NCBI GenBank assembly: GCA_002427505.1
Contig: DIRJ01000012.1
Location: forward strand, 35,301 to 93,004
Length of the DNA stretch: 57,704 nucleotides
Direction: 5' to 3'
Source of the DNA: Mageeibacillus sp. UBA5439
Lineage (GTDB): Bacteria > Bacillota > Clostridia > Saccharofermentanales > DTU023
Position numbers and translations under genes: made by a program. Below are positions 8,342 through 16,391 of the stretch, piece after piece. A model generated the notes under the pieces. The model worked only from the letters and a program-made list of their open reading frames with translations, did no database searches and was not told where the DNA came from. How positions within the stretch are numbered: the first letter of the stretch is position 1; every line of letters begins with the position of its first letter.

Positions 8342-8989
8342 TTACTTAGTACCGAATAAACGATCTCCTGCATCTCCTAAACCCGGAAGTATATAGGCAT
8401 GGTCGTTAAGTCCCCTGTCAAGAGCTGCACAATAAATGGGAACACAGGGGTGGGCAGCATGCAGATGCTTAATTCCTTCCGGAGCAGCTATCAGGCAAAC
8501 AAATTTGATACTGTCAATATTGCGCTGTTTGAGAAAGTCCACTGCCGCTATAGCTGAGTTACCGGTAGCAAGCATCGGATCTAAAAGAATAACATCCCGG
8601 GTCGCAACATCATCAGGTAATTTGCAATAGTACTCGACAGGTTCCAGAGTTTCCGGATCACGATATAAACCGATATGTCCTACTTTGGCTGAAGGCACCA
8701 GGTTAAGCATACCATCCACCATGCCTAGTCCTGCCCGGAGAATCGGCACCAGGGCCAGATCTTTTCCCGCAATCATCTTACCCGTCATTTTTTCCATTGG
8801 TGTTTCAATTTCAACATCCGTCACGGGAAGGTCGCGCGTCACTTCGTAGGCCATCAGCATGGCCACTTCATTAACCAGATCGCGAAAATCCTTCGTGTTT
8901 GTGTTTTTATCACGCATCATTGTGATTTTGTGTTGAATCAGTGGGTGATCAAAGATAAAAACATCACCAATCTCTTTTGTTTCGTTCAT
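8342..8989 (-). CDS. upp: Uracil phosphoribosyltransferase
   Basis: At 215 residues this is close to the standard length. It makes UMP from uracil and PRPP in the cytoplasm (pyrimidine salvage). Visible are the PRPP loop DVILLDPMLATGNS and the uracil-binding C-terminus with GLGDAGDRLFGTK. The start ATG has AGGAGG nine bases upstream. A good promoter lies at 9090-9118. The gene converges on the FHA gene with no base between the two stop codons, so no separate terminator exists between them. It fits with the nucleoside importers and mtaD elsewhere in the window. Confidence 0.97.
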   Translation of the reverse strand: MNETKEIGDVFIFDHPLIQHKITMMRDKNTNTKDFRDLVNEVAMLMAYEVTRDLPVTDVEIETPMEKMTGKMIAGKDLALVPILRAGLGMVDGMLNLVPSAKVGHIGLYRDPETLEPVEYYCKLPDDVATRDVILLDPMLATGNSAIAAVDFLKQRNIDSIKFVCLIAAPEGIKHLHAAHPCVPIYCAALDRGLNDHAYILPGLGDAGDRLFGTK

Positions 8990-9089
8990 CAGCTAAATCC
9001 TCCTCAGTGCTTACCTGTGATGTGCGCGGTGTGCGGGCAGTTTAACCAAGCCTGAACACCCTAGCTACTGCTTGAACTTTCTGATCCCT

Positions 9090-9118
9090 AGTTTAACGCA
9101 GCAGGATAAGGCTGACAA
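9090..9118 (-). promoter_or_regulatory. Predicted upp promoter
   Basis: On the minus strand, TTGTCA (9113-9118) and TAAACT (9090-9095) are separated by 17 bases. Transcription would start near 9083, giving a leader of about 94 bases before the upp ATG. No anti-terminator or riboswitch pattern was recognised in the leader. Confidence 0.6.
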
Positions 9119-9242
9119 CTGAATATTGACTGTAAAGAGAAAATTTATACAGCCGAAAAATAAAGATAAATTGCAGCTGAAGGAGGATTTCGGAGATTAC
9201 TGCGAACATAAATTCGTTTTATACCTGAAAAAGCTTATTTAT

Positions 9243-9420
9243 TGTGAATAATGTTAATAAGTTTGTGTATAACTCATTAGACAAGGCTTTGCCGGCTTTT
9301 GACCTTTAAAAGGCTTGATTTACGCTATTTTAACAAAAGCGTAATATTTGTGACAAACCGCAGAAATCTTGGTCTAGTGGCTGAAAGCCCTATTATTAGT
9401 TCGTTTTCGCCTGTGAATAA
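9243..9420 (-). promoter_or_regulatory. Cluster of three DnaA-box sequences
   Basis: Three exact matches to the DnaA box TTATNCACA lie on the minus strand at 9243-9251 (TTATTCACA), 9264-9272 (TTATACACA) and 9412-9420 (TTATTCACA), all in one orientation. The first two are 21 bases apart, which is two helical turns. By simple counting, fewer than two matches are expected in the whole window on both strands. The flanks are AT-rich. No dnaA, dnaN, rpmH or other origin-linked gene is nearby, so a DnaA-titration or regulatory site is at least as likely as an origin. Confidence 0.45.
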
Positions 9421-9523
9421 GAAGCCGTTCTTTATGCATTGTCCGCCACACACGCACAGGCCTGAAGGTCATCATGACAACTTGATTTCTTTTCAGCTTT
9501 CTCTGAATAAGCAAAAATCCAAA

Positions 9524-10747
9524 TTAATAATAGTTATAAAGCGTGCATGCTATGGGGCCGTTATACAATTTCCTTCTTTTTTTAGCTTTTAAACCGAAAT
9601 CACTTTCGAAGTGGTCCTCAGCTGTAATCAATGATAACGAAATTCTGTATTTCTGTTCCCGCAGCGGTCTTGCCAGCCAGCGCCCCAAGTTTACTGCTAT
9701 GGAGCGGGCTTCTGCTTCGTCCTGCATCCTTTCACCATAGGGCGGGTTAGCCAGAAAGAGTATTTCCCGCCCGCCTGCCCGTTCAAGTATGTCTGTGAAA
9801 TCGAGCCTGGTGCTGTCGCGCCTTGCAAAATTTATAATTCCGGCAACCTGAGCCGACCGGGCATTGGCCTGAGCAGCTTCCACAGCCTTGCCGTCGATAT
9901 CAAAGGCCCAGAAGCGGCTGTTGTCTTTGGGGTCAATGATGCTTTCCCTGTCTCTGACTTTCCGGCGCTGCTCCTTAAAGGGCCGGGGACCGATTGCCTC
10001 GAGATCTTCGGCTGCAAAAGTGCGCAGTCTGCCGGGAGCCAGGTCAAGTGCAATCAGAGCAGCTTCGATAATCAAGGTGCCCGAACCGGTGAAAAGATCA
10101 ATCACCACTCCATCATGCCGCAGCACATTAGTCAGGTATGAGTATTCCAGCAGGGCAGCTGCCGTTGTCTCGCGCAAGGGAGCAAGATTGTTTTTTCTGC
10201 GATAAGACCGCTTGTGCAGAGCTTCTCCGCTGGTATCAATCATCAGAGACAGAAGATCGTCTACCAGGCTAAACTGTATTTCGTGTTCTCCCCGTGCAGG
10301 GTTTTCAGTCAAGCGGGCATTCTCCGGCATAGCTCTGGCCGCCAGCAGTGACTTCACAATTGCCTTTTTGATAACCCGCTGGCAGGCAGGCACACTGCTT
10401 AAGGCGGAATTGCGGCTGTAACCCGTAACCGTAAAAGCAGCATCTTTGTTAAGGTATTTATTCCAGGAGATGCGACTTACCTCCTCAAACAGCTGATCAA
10501 AGTCCTTCGCCGGGGCCGACCCTAAGCGGAGCCAGACTCTTTCAGCGATACGACTGCTTAAGTTAAAAAAGGCAACATCATCAGGCATTTTCTCGGTGCT
10601 GGTCGGAATCAGAGCTCGGCCATCCTGCAGAGAAAAGGACTTCTTATCACAAGTCAGTTTCAGCAATTCATTGGACAAGGCCCGTTCATTACCAAATAAG
10701 ACCGGCAGGACCAGGGCCAGCTCGCTATTATTTTCTATGTTTACCAT
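9524..10747 (-). CDS. THUMP-domain RNA (guanine-N2) methyltransferase, YpsC/RlmL type
   Basis: A 407-residue cytoplasmic enzyme. The N-terminal region (about 1-160) is ferredoxin-like plus THUMP, which binds RNA. The C-terminal class I SAM domain has motif I VVIDLFTGSGTL and the catalytic FLANPPYGERM (NPPY, typical of exocyclic-amine methylation). It corresponds to the N-terminal half of Escherichia coli RlmL and to Bacillus YpsC, which modify 23S rRNA. The exact target base is inferred from the family only. The start ATG is preceded by AAGGTAAGC. The gene stands alone. Confidence 0.9.
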   Translation of the reverse strand: MVNIENNSELALVLPVLFGNERALSNELLKLTCDKKSFSLQDGRALIPTSTEKMPDDVAFFNLSSRIAERVWLRLGSAPAKDFDQLFEEVSRISWNKYLNKDAAFTVTGYSRNSALSSVPACQRVIKKAIVKSLLAARAMPENARLTENPARGEHEIQFSLVDDLLSLMIDTSGEALHKRSYRRKNNLAPLRETTAAALLEYSYLTNVLRHDGVVIDLFTGSGTLIIEAALIALDLAPGRLRTFAAEDLEAIGPRPFKEQRRKVRDRESIIDPKDNSRFWAFDIDGKAVEAAQANARSAQVAGIINFARRDSTRLDFTDILERAGGREILFLANPPYGERMQDEAEARSIAVNLGRWLARPLREQKYRISLSLITAEDHFESDFGLKAKKRRKLYNGPIACTLYNYY

Positions 10748-10784
10748 TTTGCTTACCTTAATTCCTTAATAATCTGATGAAAAC

Positions 10785-10952
10785 TTTACACTCTATATCT
10801 ACTAATATTAACAGTAAAATCACTTTCAGATATTTGAACATATAAATGCGAATTCCTTGTATATATTCCACACAGGAGTGTATAATTTGCTGAATATTAT
10901 TGTATCACCACTCTATTCATAGATTTACACTTTATTCATTCGTGTTACACTC
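10785..10952. repeat. Four dispersed TTACACT-type words (possible operators)
   Basis: TTTACACTC at 10785-10793, its complement GAGTGTA at 10876-10882, TTTACACTT at 10924-10932 and GTTACACTC at 10944-10952. The second touches the -10 box of the distal promoter. The fourth is part of the small palindrome GTGTTACAC. The recurrence of a 7-base word within 170 bases suggests a regulator binding site, but no regulator is encoded nearby. Confidence 0.35.
10857..10886 (+). promoter_or_regulatory. Distal candidate promoter of BMP importer 1
   Basis: TTGTAT (10857-10862), an 18-base spacer and TATAAT (10881-10886). The transcript would begin near 10893, more than 300 bases before the lipoprotein gene. 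Confidence 0.45.
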
Positions 10953-11126
10953 CCAAATTAGGACAAAAGCAGGTATTATGCCCTATTTTTGGAGATTATG
11001 GACTTATTCTCCACTAGTTGACTGACTTGAATAAAAGTTGCTATTTCCTGTTATCAGTTAATATATTTTAATTTCCTTGTGCAAAATATCTACAGATGCA
11101 TAAGGTTTTATAAAATGCTTGTCGAG

Positions 11127-11155
11127 TTGTGATGAAGGTTTTCCTGTGCTAACAT
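11127..11155 (+). promoter_or_regulatory. Proximal candidate promoter of BMP importer 1
   Basis: TTGTGA (11127-11132), a 17-base spacer ending in TGC, and TAACAT (11150-11155), that is, an extended -10. The start would be near 11162, giving a leader of about 47 bases. Confidence 0.5.
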
Positions 11156-11208
11156 TACCTTGATTCAACCGCTGTATTTATGCGGAGAAAACAGGAGGAA
11201 ACAAAAAA

Positions 11209-12429
11209 ATGAAAAAATGGTTAGCTATTATTTTAAGCTTAGTCATGATCTTCTCAGTATTTACTGCTTGTACACCAAGTGAAGATCCCGAACCAACTGA
11301 CAAACCAACCGCAACTGATCCAGTTGTAGAGCCTACCGATGGCCCTGACGAAGAGCCCACAGATGGTCCTGACGAAGAGCCCACAGATCCGCCGGCAGGT
11401 GGAGAACTCACTCTTGATAATATCAAGATCGGCTTTATCCACATCTCCGACCCAAGTGACCAGGGCTATACCTACAACCATAACCGCGGTACCGAAAAAA
11501 TGGTTGCCGAACTTGGCTTGCGTGAAGACCAGATCATAAACAAATTCAACATTCCGGAAACATCAGATGTAGAGATCGCGGCACGCGAACTTGTTGAGCA
11601 GGGCTGCAACATTATCTTTGGCACCAGCTTCGGTTTTGAAGAATTTATGTACAGAGTTGCTGCAGATTATCCTGACGTCCAATTCTGCCATGCTACCGGT
11701 TTCAGAGCTGCAGGCAGCGAACTGAAGAATGTTCATAACTATTTCGGTTCCATTTATGAAGCTCGTTACCTCTCAGGTATTGCAGCCGGACTGAAAACCA
11801 AAACCAATAAAATCGGCTATGTAGCTGCACAACCTTTTGCTGAGTGCATCTCCGGTTTTACCGGCTTCTATCTTGGCGCCAAGAGTGTCAACCCTGACGT
11901 TACCATGGAAGTTAAATACACATATGACTGGAACTCTCCTATTAAGGAAGCTCAGATGGCACAGGCCCTGATCGACTCAGGCTGCGATGTTATCGGACAA
12001 CACGCTGACTCAACCGCATGTGCAACAACCGCACAGCAAAATGGCGTATTCCATGTCGGTTACAACGCTGACATGCGCGACGCTGCTCCCGATGCCTCTC
12101 TGACATCCGCTGTGTGGGACTGGTCCATCTATCTTGAGTTCGCAGTTAAACAATTAGTCGCCGGTGAAGAAATTCCTGTTGACTGGAGTCAGGGTTTAGC
12201 TGATGGTGCTGTTGATATTTCACCCTTGAACGAAGACATTATTGCTCCGGGCACTGAAGAAGCAATTGAAGAAGCCCGTGAACGCATCGTCGGTGGCTGG
12301 AACGTATTCACAGGTCCCCTGTACGACAATGACGGCGAAATTGTTGTTGCAGAGGGAGACGCCTTTGTTGAGCCTGCTTCCGCACCTTCGTGGGAGCACA
12401 TACTTCAGGGCATCACGGTAACGGAATAA
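11209..12429 (+). CDS. BMP-family nucleoside-binding lipoprotein (importer 1)
   Basis: A 406-residue lipoprotein with signal peptide and lipobox VFTAC, Cys about 21, then an acidic Pro/Thr linker, then the BMP (basic membrane protein/PnrA) fold starting at IKIGFIHISDPSDQGY. The motifs GYTYNHNRG, IIFGTSFGFEEF and GYVAAQP are typical. In characterised systems (PnrA, BmpA/NupN) such proteins bind purine or pyrimidine nucleosides for import. The adjacent ATPase and two permeases complete the importer. AGGAGG lies 10 bases before the ATG. A strong double hairpin follows the gene, so the binding protein is probably made in excess over the ATPase. Nucleoside as substrate is known for the family; the specific nucleoside is not readable. 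Confidence 0.92.
   Translation: MKKWLAIILSLVMIFSVFTACTPSEDPEPTDKPTATDPVVEPTDGPDEEPTDGPDEEPTDPPAGGELTLDNIKIGFIHISDPSDQGYTYNHNRGTEKMVAELGLREDQIINKFNIPETSDVEIAARELVEQGCNIIFGTSFGFEEFMYRVAADYPDVQFCHATGFRAAGSELKNVHNYFGSIYEARYLSGIAAGLKTKTNKIGYVAAQPFAECISGFTGFYLGAKSVNPDVTMEVKYTYDWNSPIKEAQMAQALIDSGCDVIGQHADSTACATTAQQNGVFHVGYNADMRDAAPDASLTSAVWDWSIYLEFAVKQLVAGEEIPVDWSQGLADGAVDISPLNEDIIAPGTEEAIEEARERIVGGWNVFTGPLYDNDGEIVVAEGDAFVEPASAPSWEHILQGITVTE
11335..11382 (+). repeat. Tandem 24-bp repeat in the lipoprotein linker
   Basis: Two near-identical 24-bp units (11335-11358 and 11359-11382) encode the doubled peptide TDGPDEEP. They lengthen the flexible linker between the lipid anchor and the binding domain. 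Such repeats can vary in number between strains. Confidence 0.8.
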
Positions 12430-12468
12430 TTAAGCAAGCAAAATTTGCTTTAGTTAATCTCTGAACTG

Positions 12469-12542
12469 TCTAAGGCGCGTCTGCTGACGCGCCTTAGATA
12501 AACTCGCCGCAGTAAAGCTAAGTATCCGGCGAGTTTTTTTTT
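12469..12542 (+). terminator. Double hairpin between binding protein and ATPase genes
   Basis: The first hairpin is a perfect 13-bp stem (12469-12481 with 12486-12498, loop TGCT) without a U-run, suited to protecting a 3' end. The second has a 9-bp stem (12501-12509 with 12527-12535) followed by seven T, a classical intrinsic terminator. Partial readthrough would give more lipoprotein than ATPase and permease. Confidence 0.85.
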
Positions 12543-12577
12543 GAAGTTCTAGTCTGTTTTACAAGGAGGATATGAAT

Positions 12578-14146
12578 TTGACAAGCCAAGAGAAACCTGT
12601 TGAGCATGTCGTTGAAATGCGTCACATCTACAAATCTTTCGGCAAAGTCCAGGCACTTAAAGACGTCCATCTGGACTTGCGTAAGGGGGAGATACTTTCT
12701 CTGCTGGGAGAAAATGGCAGTGGCAAAACAACTCTCATGAATACATTGGCAGGTATTTATTTCCCGGATGAAGGAACAATTACAGTCCAGGGACAGGCAG
12801 TGGCCATCTGTGACCCCAATGTTGCCTTTAAACTCAACATTGGAATGGTGCATCAGCATTTCAAACTGGTTGATGTTTTCACAGCGGCAGAGAACATAGT
12901 CCTGGGATTGGATGGCAGCGTAACGATCAACCGCAGCAAACTTTCTGAAGGTGTAAAAGAAATTATTAACCGCTACGGCTTTAAACTTGATCCTGACAAG
13001 AAAGTCTATGACATGTCGGTATCAGAGAAACAAACTGTAGAAATTATTAAAGCTTTATACCGGGGGGCTGAAATTCTGATACTGGATGAGCCCTCAGCTG
13101 TACTGACCCCGCAGGAAACAGAAATGTTGTTTGAGATCATGCGCACAATGCGCGATGACGGTAAGTCAATTATCCTTATTACACACAAACTGCAGGAAGT
13201 ACTTGATGTCTCTGACCGGGTTACCGTCTTGCGCCGCGGAGAATACATCGACACTCTGGAGACCAAAGATGCAAGTGTGCAATCGTTAACAGACATGATG
13301 GTCGGTCACTCTGTTACGCTTGATATTGACCGGCCATACTTCCCGGAAGAAGATAAAAAGGAAATTCTCAAAATTGAGCAGCTGACCACTCTTACTGCAG
13401 ACGGCCAGCGTAAATCTCTGGATAATGTGAGTTTTTCGGCTTACTCCGGAGAAATTCTGGGTATCGCAGGTATTTCAGGCAGCGGACAACGCGAATTATG
13501 TGAAGCCATTGCCGGTCTATACCCGGTAGAGAGTGGCTCCATACTGTATGAATGTATGGCTACAGGCACTCCCGTCAGAGAGGAACTGGTAGGCAAGAAG
13601 CCAAATGATATTGCTGATTGTGGAGTATCGATGGCTTTTGTGCCTGAAGACCGGTTCGGCATGGGTCTGGCTCCTTCTCTCGACATAGTCGATAACGTAA
13701 TGTTGAAAAGTTACAAGGATTCAAAAGGTCCGCTGGTTGATCGGGATACTCCAAAAAAGGTATCGGAGCAAATGGTAAAAGATCTGTCGATCGTAACTCC
13801 AAATGTCTATACCCCTGTCAGACGTCTTTCGGGCGGTAATGTGCAAAAAGTTCTGGTGGGCCGTGAAATTCACTCCCAGCCGCGTCTGCTGATTACTGCC
13901 TACCCGGTCAGAGGACTTGATATCAACTCATCCCATACCATCTATGACCTGCTCAATGAGCAAAAGTTGAAAGGCGTAGCAGTTATCTACATTGGAGAAG
14001 ACCTCGATGTACTGATGCAGATTTCTGACCGTCTCTTAGTCATGAACAACGGCAAGGTCACCGGCATTGTCGACCCGCGCGAAACTGATAAGAATGAAGT
14101 TGGTCTGATGATGTTGGGTACTGATAAGGGGGAGATATCCGCATGA
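12578..14146 (+). CDS. BMP-type nucleoside ABC importer ATPase (importer 1)
   Basis: A double-domain ABC ATPase of about 522 residues, as in sugar and nucleoside (YufO/NupO-type) importers. The first domain has Walker A GENGSGKTT, signature MSVSEKQ and Walker B ILILDEPSAVLTP. The second has the degenerate Walker A GISGSGQRE and signature RLSGGNVQK, with an altered Walker B LLITAYPVRGLD that lacks the catalytic Glu; such asymmetry is common in this family. AGGAGG (12564-12569) is only two bases from the ATG at 12572 but eight from the TTG at 12578, so I chose TTG. The last four bases overlap the first permease gene (ATGA). Confidence 0.92.
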   Translation: MTSQEKPVEHVVEMRHIYKSFGKVQALKDVHLDLRKGEILSLLGENGSGKTTLMNTLAGIYFPDEGTITVQGQAVAICDPNVAFKLNIGMVHQHFKLVDVFTAAENIVLGLDGSVTINRSKLSEGVKEIINRYGFKLDPDKKVYDMSVSEKQTVEIIKALYRGAEILILDEPSAVLTPQETEMLFEIMRTMRDDGKSIILITHKLQEVLDVSDRVTVLRRGEYIDTLETKDASVQSLTDMMVGHSVTLDIDRPYFPEEDKKEILKIEQLTTLTADGQRKSLDNVSFSAYSGEILGIAGISGSGQRELCEAIAGLYPVESGSILYECMATGTPVREELVGKKPNDIADCGVSMAFVPEDRFGMGLAPSLDIVDNVMLKSYKDSKGPLVDRDTPKKVSEQMVKDLSIVTPNVYTPVRRLSGGNVQKVLVGREIHSQPRLLITAYPVRGLDINSSHTIYDLLNEQKLKGVAVIYIGEDLDVLMQISDRLLVMNNGKVTGIVDPRETDKNEVGLMMLGTDKGEISA

Positions 14147-15312
14147 AAGATTTAAAGAAGAACTTTTATTCGCCTGATCAGGCCGGCTCCGGTACTGCAG
14201 GCGCGGGAGATGTGGGACCGGCTTGTGACTTTCAGTCAAAAGAACCATTAGTGCGAATTACTAAGCGCGAGGGTGCTTCACTTGCCTACAAGGCACTTGT
14301 CATTGCAATATGCCTGATTCTGGCATTGCTTACCGGGGCCCTGCTCTTCCTTGCCATAGGTAAGAGCCCGCTTCTGGCCTACAAGACAATCCTGACCGGT
14401 TCTTTTGGTACTGCAACCACTTTTAAGCAGACAATCGTTATCTGGGTTCCCCTGCTGGTAACGGGCCTCGCGGTCGGTCTGGCTTTTAGAATGAAGTTTT
14501 GGAATATCGGCGGAGAAGGCCAGATACTTATGGGCGGAATTGCCGCAACCTCTATGGTCATTTACACCGGACTATCCGGTACTCCCCTTTTGATACTGAT
14601 GGCAATCGCAGCCCTCATCGGCGGTGGTATTTTTGCAGCTGTTCCAGGCTTTTTTAAGGCAAAATGGGGCACAAACGAAACCTTGTTCACTCTGATGCTC
14701 AACTATATTGCTATCAATCTTATTTCACTTCTGCAGCATCAAAGTGCCTGGAAACCTGAGGGATCTAATTTCCCGATTGTTAAAGACATCAGTGACCGAG
14801 CTGTTTTGCCAAGTGTCTTCGGCATTCATATCGGCTGGATTTTTTCTTTGCTCCTGGCCCTTCTGGTTTATCTTTATATGCACAAAACCAAGCAGGGATA
14901 TGAAATTTCGGTAGTCGGTGACTCGATCAACACTGCCCGTTATGCCGGAATGAATACCAACAAAATTCAAGTCCGCACCATTGCCCTGTCGGGTGCTCTG
15001 TGTGGCTTTGTCGGTTTTATGCAGGTGGCCGGTGCTGATGGGACTTTGACCCAGGATACCTCTGGTGGAGTCGGCTTTACCGCCATAACCATAGCCTGGT
15101 TAGCTAAGCTGAATCCCTTTGCCATGATTATTGTTGCAATGTTTATCGCAGTATTGAAAAGAGGGTCCCTGGCAATTCAGTCAACCATGCTCATTCCTGC
15201 TTCAGCGGCAGATCTGCTTACCGGTCTGATTCTTTTCTTCATGCTGGCAACGGATTTCTTTATTGAGTACAAGTTGGTTTTCCGTGGCCATTCAAAGTCG
15301 GAGGAGGCATAA
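14143..15312 (+). CDS. BMP-type importer permease A (importer 1)
   Basis: A 389-residue inner-membrane permease of the BPD_transp_2 family with an unusually long N-terminal cytoplasmic region (about 45 residues) before the first membrane helix. Family motifs include FWNIGGEGQILMGG and GTNETLFTLMLNYIA. About eight to ten hydrophobic segments are visible. It overlaps the ATPase gene by four bases and is followed three bases later by the second permease gene, so the three are one translational unit. It pairs with permease B to form the transmembrane channel. Confidence 0.92.
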   Translation: MKDLKKNFYSPDQAGSGTAGAGDVGPACDFQSKEPLVRITKREGASLAYKALVIAICLILALLTGALLFLAIGKSPLLAYKTILTGSFGTATTFKQTIVIWVPLLVTGLAVGLAFRMKFWNIGGEGQILMGGIAATSMVIYTGLSGTPLLILMAIAALIGGGIFAAVPGFFKAKWGTNETLFTLMLNYIAINLISLLQHQSAWKPEGSNFPIVKDISDRAVLPSVFGIHIGWIFSLLLALLVYLYMHKTKQGYEISVVGDSINTARYAGMNTNKIQVRTIALSGALCGFVGFMQVAGADGTLTQDTSGGVGFTAITIAWLAKLNPFAMIIVAMFIAVLKRGSLAIQSTMLIPASAADLLTGLILFFMLATDFFIEYKLVFRGHSKSEEA

Positions 15313-15315
15313 GTA

Positions 15316-16287
15316 ATGACAACTCTAATTAATCTGATAAACGCCGCAGTACGTTCCGGTACACCACTTTTGTTAGCGACCAACGGTGAGATTCTTACTC
15401 AAAAATCAGGCAATCTGAACCTGGGTGTTGAAGGCATCATGTATATGGGAGCCATCGGCGGTCTGGGTGCCGCCTGGTATTTTGAAAAAGCCTTTGGCGG
15501 AGGCGCACTTGCTGCCATTGCCTGTTTTTTAATCGCTTTCCTTATGGGCCTGCTGGGCGCTTTGATTTACTCTGTATTGACAATCACCTTACGTGCCAAC
15601 CAAAACGTCACCGGTCTTACTCTTACTATTTTCGGTACAGGTTTCGCTAAGTATTTTGGTGAGCATATGGGCAATCAGGCCGGTGGTTACGTAGCAGTAT
15701 CCAAACAGACAACCGGTATTTTCACTTATGCACCATTTGCTAAACTGACAGAAATTCCTGTCATCGGGCCGCTCCTGTTCAGCTACAACTGGATGGTTTA
15801 TGTGTCTGTAATTTTCGCCCTCATCATGGGTTGGTTTTTGAACAGAACCAGAAAAGGCCTGATGCTGCGAGCTGTTGGCGAAGATCCTGCCACCGCGGAC
15901 ACTGCCGGTATCAGCGTAGCACGTTATCGTTACGGTGCGACACTGATAGGCGGCGGTCTTGGCGGCTTAGCCGGCATGTATATGGCTATGGTCGGACAGA
16001 ATGGTATTTGGACGACTGACTGTGTATCCGGTTATGGCTGGCTGGCAATTGCCCTGGTCATCTTCGCCACCTGGAGTCCTTTGCGCGCTATCTATTGTGC
16101 GATCATCTTCGGTGGACTTGACGTTATGTATATGTACTACCCGATCAAAGGTCTGCCTACACAAATTTATATATCACTGCCATACGTGGTAACTACTCTG
16201 GTTCTGATTTTCACCAGCATGAGACAAAGCAAGGAGCACAATATTCCTGCCGGTACAGGCCTGAATTATTTCCGCGAAGATCGCTAA
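15316..16287 (+). CDS. BMP-type importer permease B (importer 1)
   Basis: A 323-residue membrane protein of the BPD_transp_2 family. The motif GNLNLGVEGIMYMGA near the N-terminus and the coupling segment AVGEDPATADTAGI that contacts the ATPase are clear. It is the last gene of the first importer. A promoter-like -10 and a long hairpin, both belonging to the next gene, follow. Confidence 0.92.
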   Translation: MTTLINLINAAVRSGTPLLLATNGEILTQKSGNLNLGVEGIMYMGAIGGLGAAWYFEKAFGGGALAAIACFLIAFLMGLLGALIYSVLTITLRANQNVTGLTLTIFGTGFAKYFGEHMGNQAGGYVAVSKQTTGIFTYAPFAKLTEIPVIGPLLFSYNWMVYVSVIFALIMGWFLNRTRKGLMLRAVGEDPATADTAGISVARYRYGATLIGGGLGGLAGMYMAMVGQNGIWTTDCVSGYGWLAIALVIFATWSPLRAIYCAIIFGGLDVMYMYYPIKGLPTQIYISLPYVVTTLVLIFTSMRQSKEHNIPAGTGLNYFREDR

Positions 16288-16312
16288 TCGTGATTCATTC
16301 TCTCTAATACGC

Positions 16313-16318
16313 TAGAAT
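16313..16318 (+). promoter_or_regulatory. Candidate -10 element ahead of lpdA
   Basis: TAGAAT in the context CGCTAGAAT. The same word occurs 18 bases after a TTGGCA at 23406-23411, and TAGAAT recurs at 38793-38798. Here the -35 (GTGATT at 16290-16295) is weak. The start would be near 16325, which puts the 16335-16372 hairpin in the lpdA leader. Confidence 0.35.
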
Positions 16319-16334
16319 ATAGGATAAGAATATT

Positions 16335-16372
16335 TAGTTCACGTCTCTGCAGCACTGCGGAGACGTGAACTA
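16335..16372 (+). promoter_or_regulatory. Long perfect hairpin just before lpdA
   Basis: A 13-bp perfect stem (16335-16347 with 16360-16372) extends by about four more pairs (one G-T) to a four-base loop. No U-run follows; instead the lpdA ribosome binding site starts within ten bases. It can be a 3' end structure of the importer transcript, a leader hairpin of lpdA, or both. Confidence 0.55.
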
Positions 16373-16391
16373 GCGTAAAGGAGCAAAACAA

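Larger units (their letters stand above)
8990..9523. other. Gene-free stretch between upp and the RNA methylase gene
   Basis: About 530 bases without a credible gene. The right half is AT-rich. It contains the upp promoter and three DnaA-box sequences (listed separately). A 97-codon open frame starting at 9299 overlaps the methylase gene and has no ribosome binding site or recognisable domain, so it is not called. Confidence 0.6.
10748..11208. other. Long upstream region of the first BMP importer
   Basis: About 460 bases, strongly AT-rich, with no credible gene. It holds two candidate promoters for the importer (10857-10886 and 11127-11155), four copies of a TTACACT-type word between 10785 and 10952, and a small CCGC/GCGG hairpin just before the ribosome binding site. 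If the distal promoter is used, the leader would be about 315 bases. I looked for purine riboswitch and T-box core sequences and did not find them. Confidence 0.5.

Noticed and set aside
9243..9420. Chromosomal origin oriC
   Set aside because: Three DnaA boxes alone are not enough; dnaA, dnaN, rpmH and other origin-linked genes are absent, so only a DnaA-box cluster is claimed.
9299..9592. A 97-codon open frame in the gap before the RNA methylase gene
   Set aside because: No ribosome binding site, no domain, overlaps the end of the methylase gene, and the DNA is better explained as regulatory.
10893..11208. Purine riboswitch ahead of the nucleoside importer
   Set aside because: The conserved core words of the purine aptamer were not found in either importer leader.
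13006..13296. Open frames antisense to the importer ATPases
   Set aside because: Shadows of highly biased coding sequence; no independent signals.
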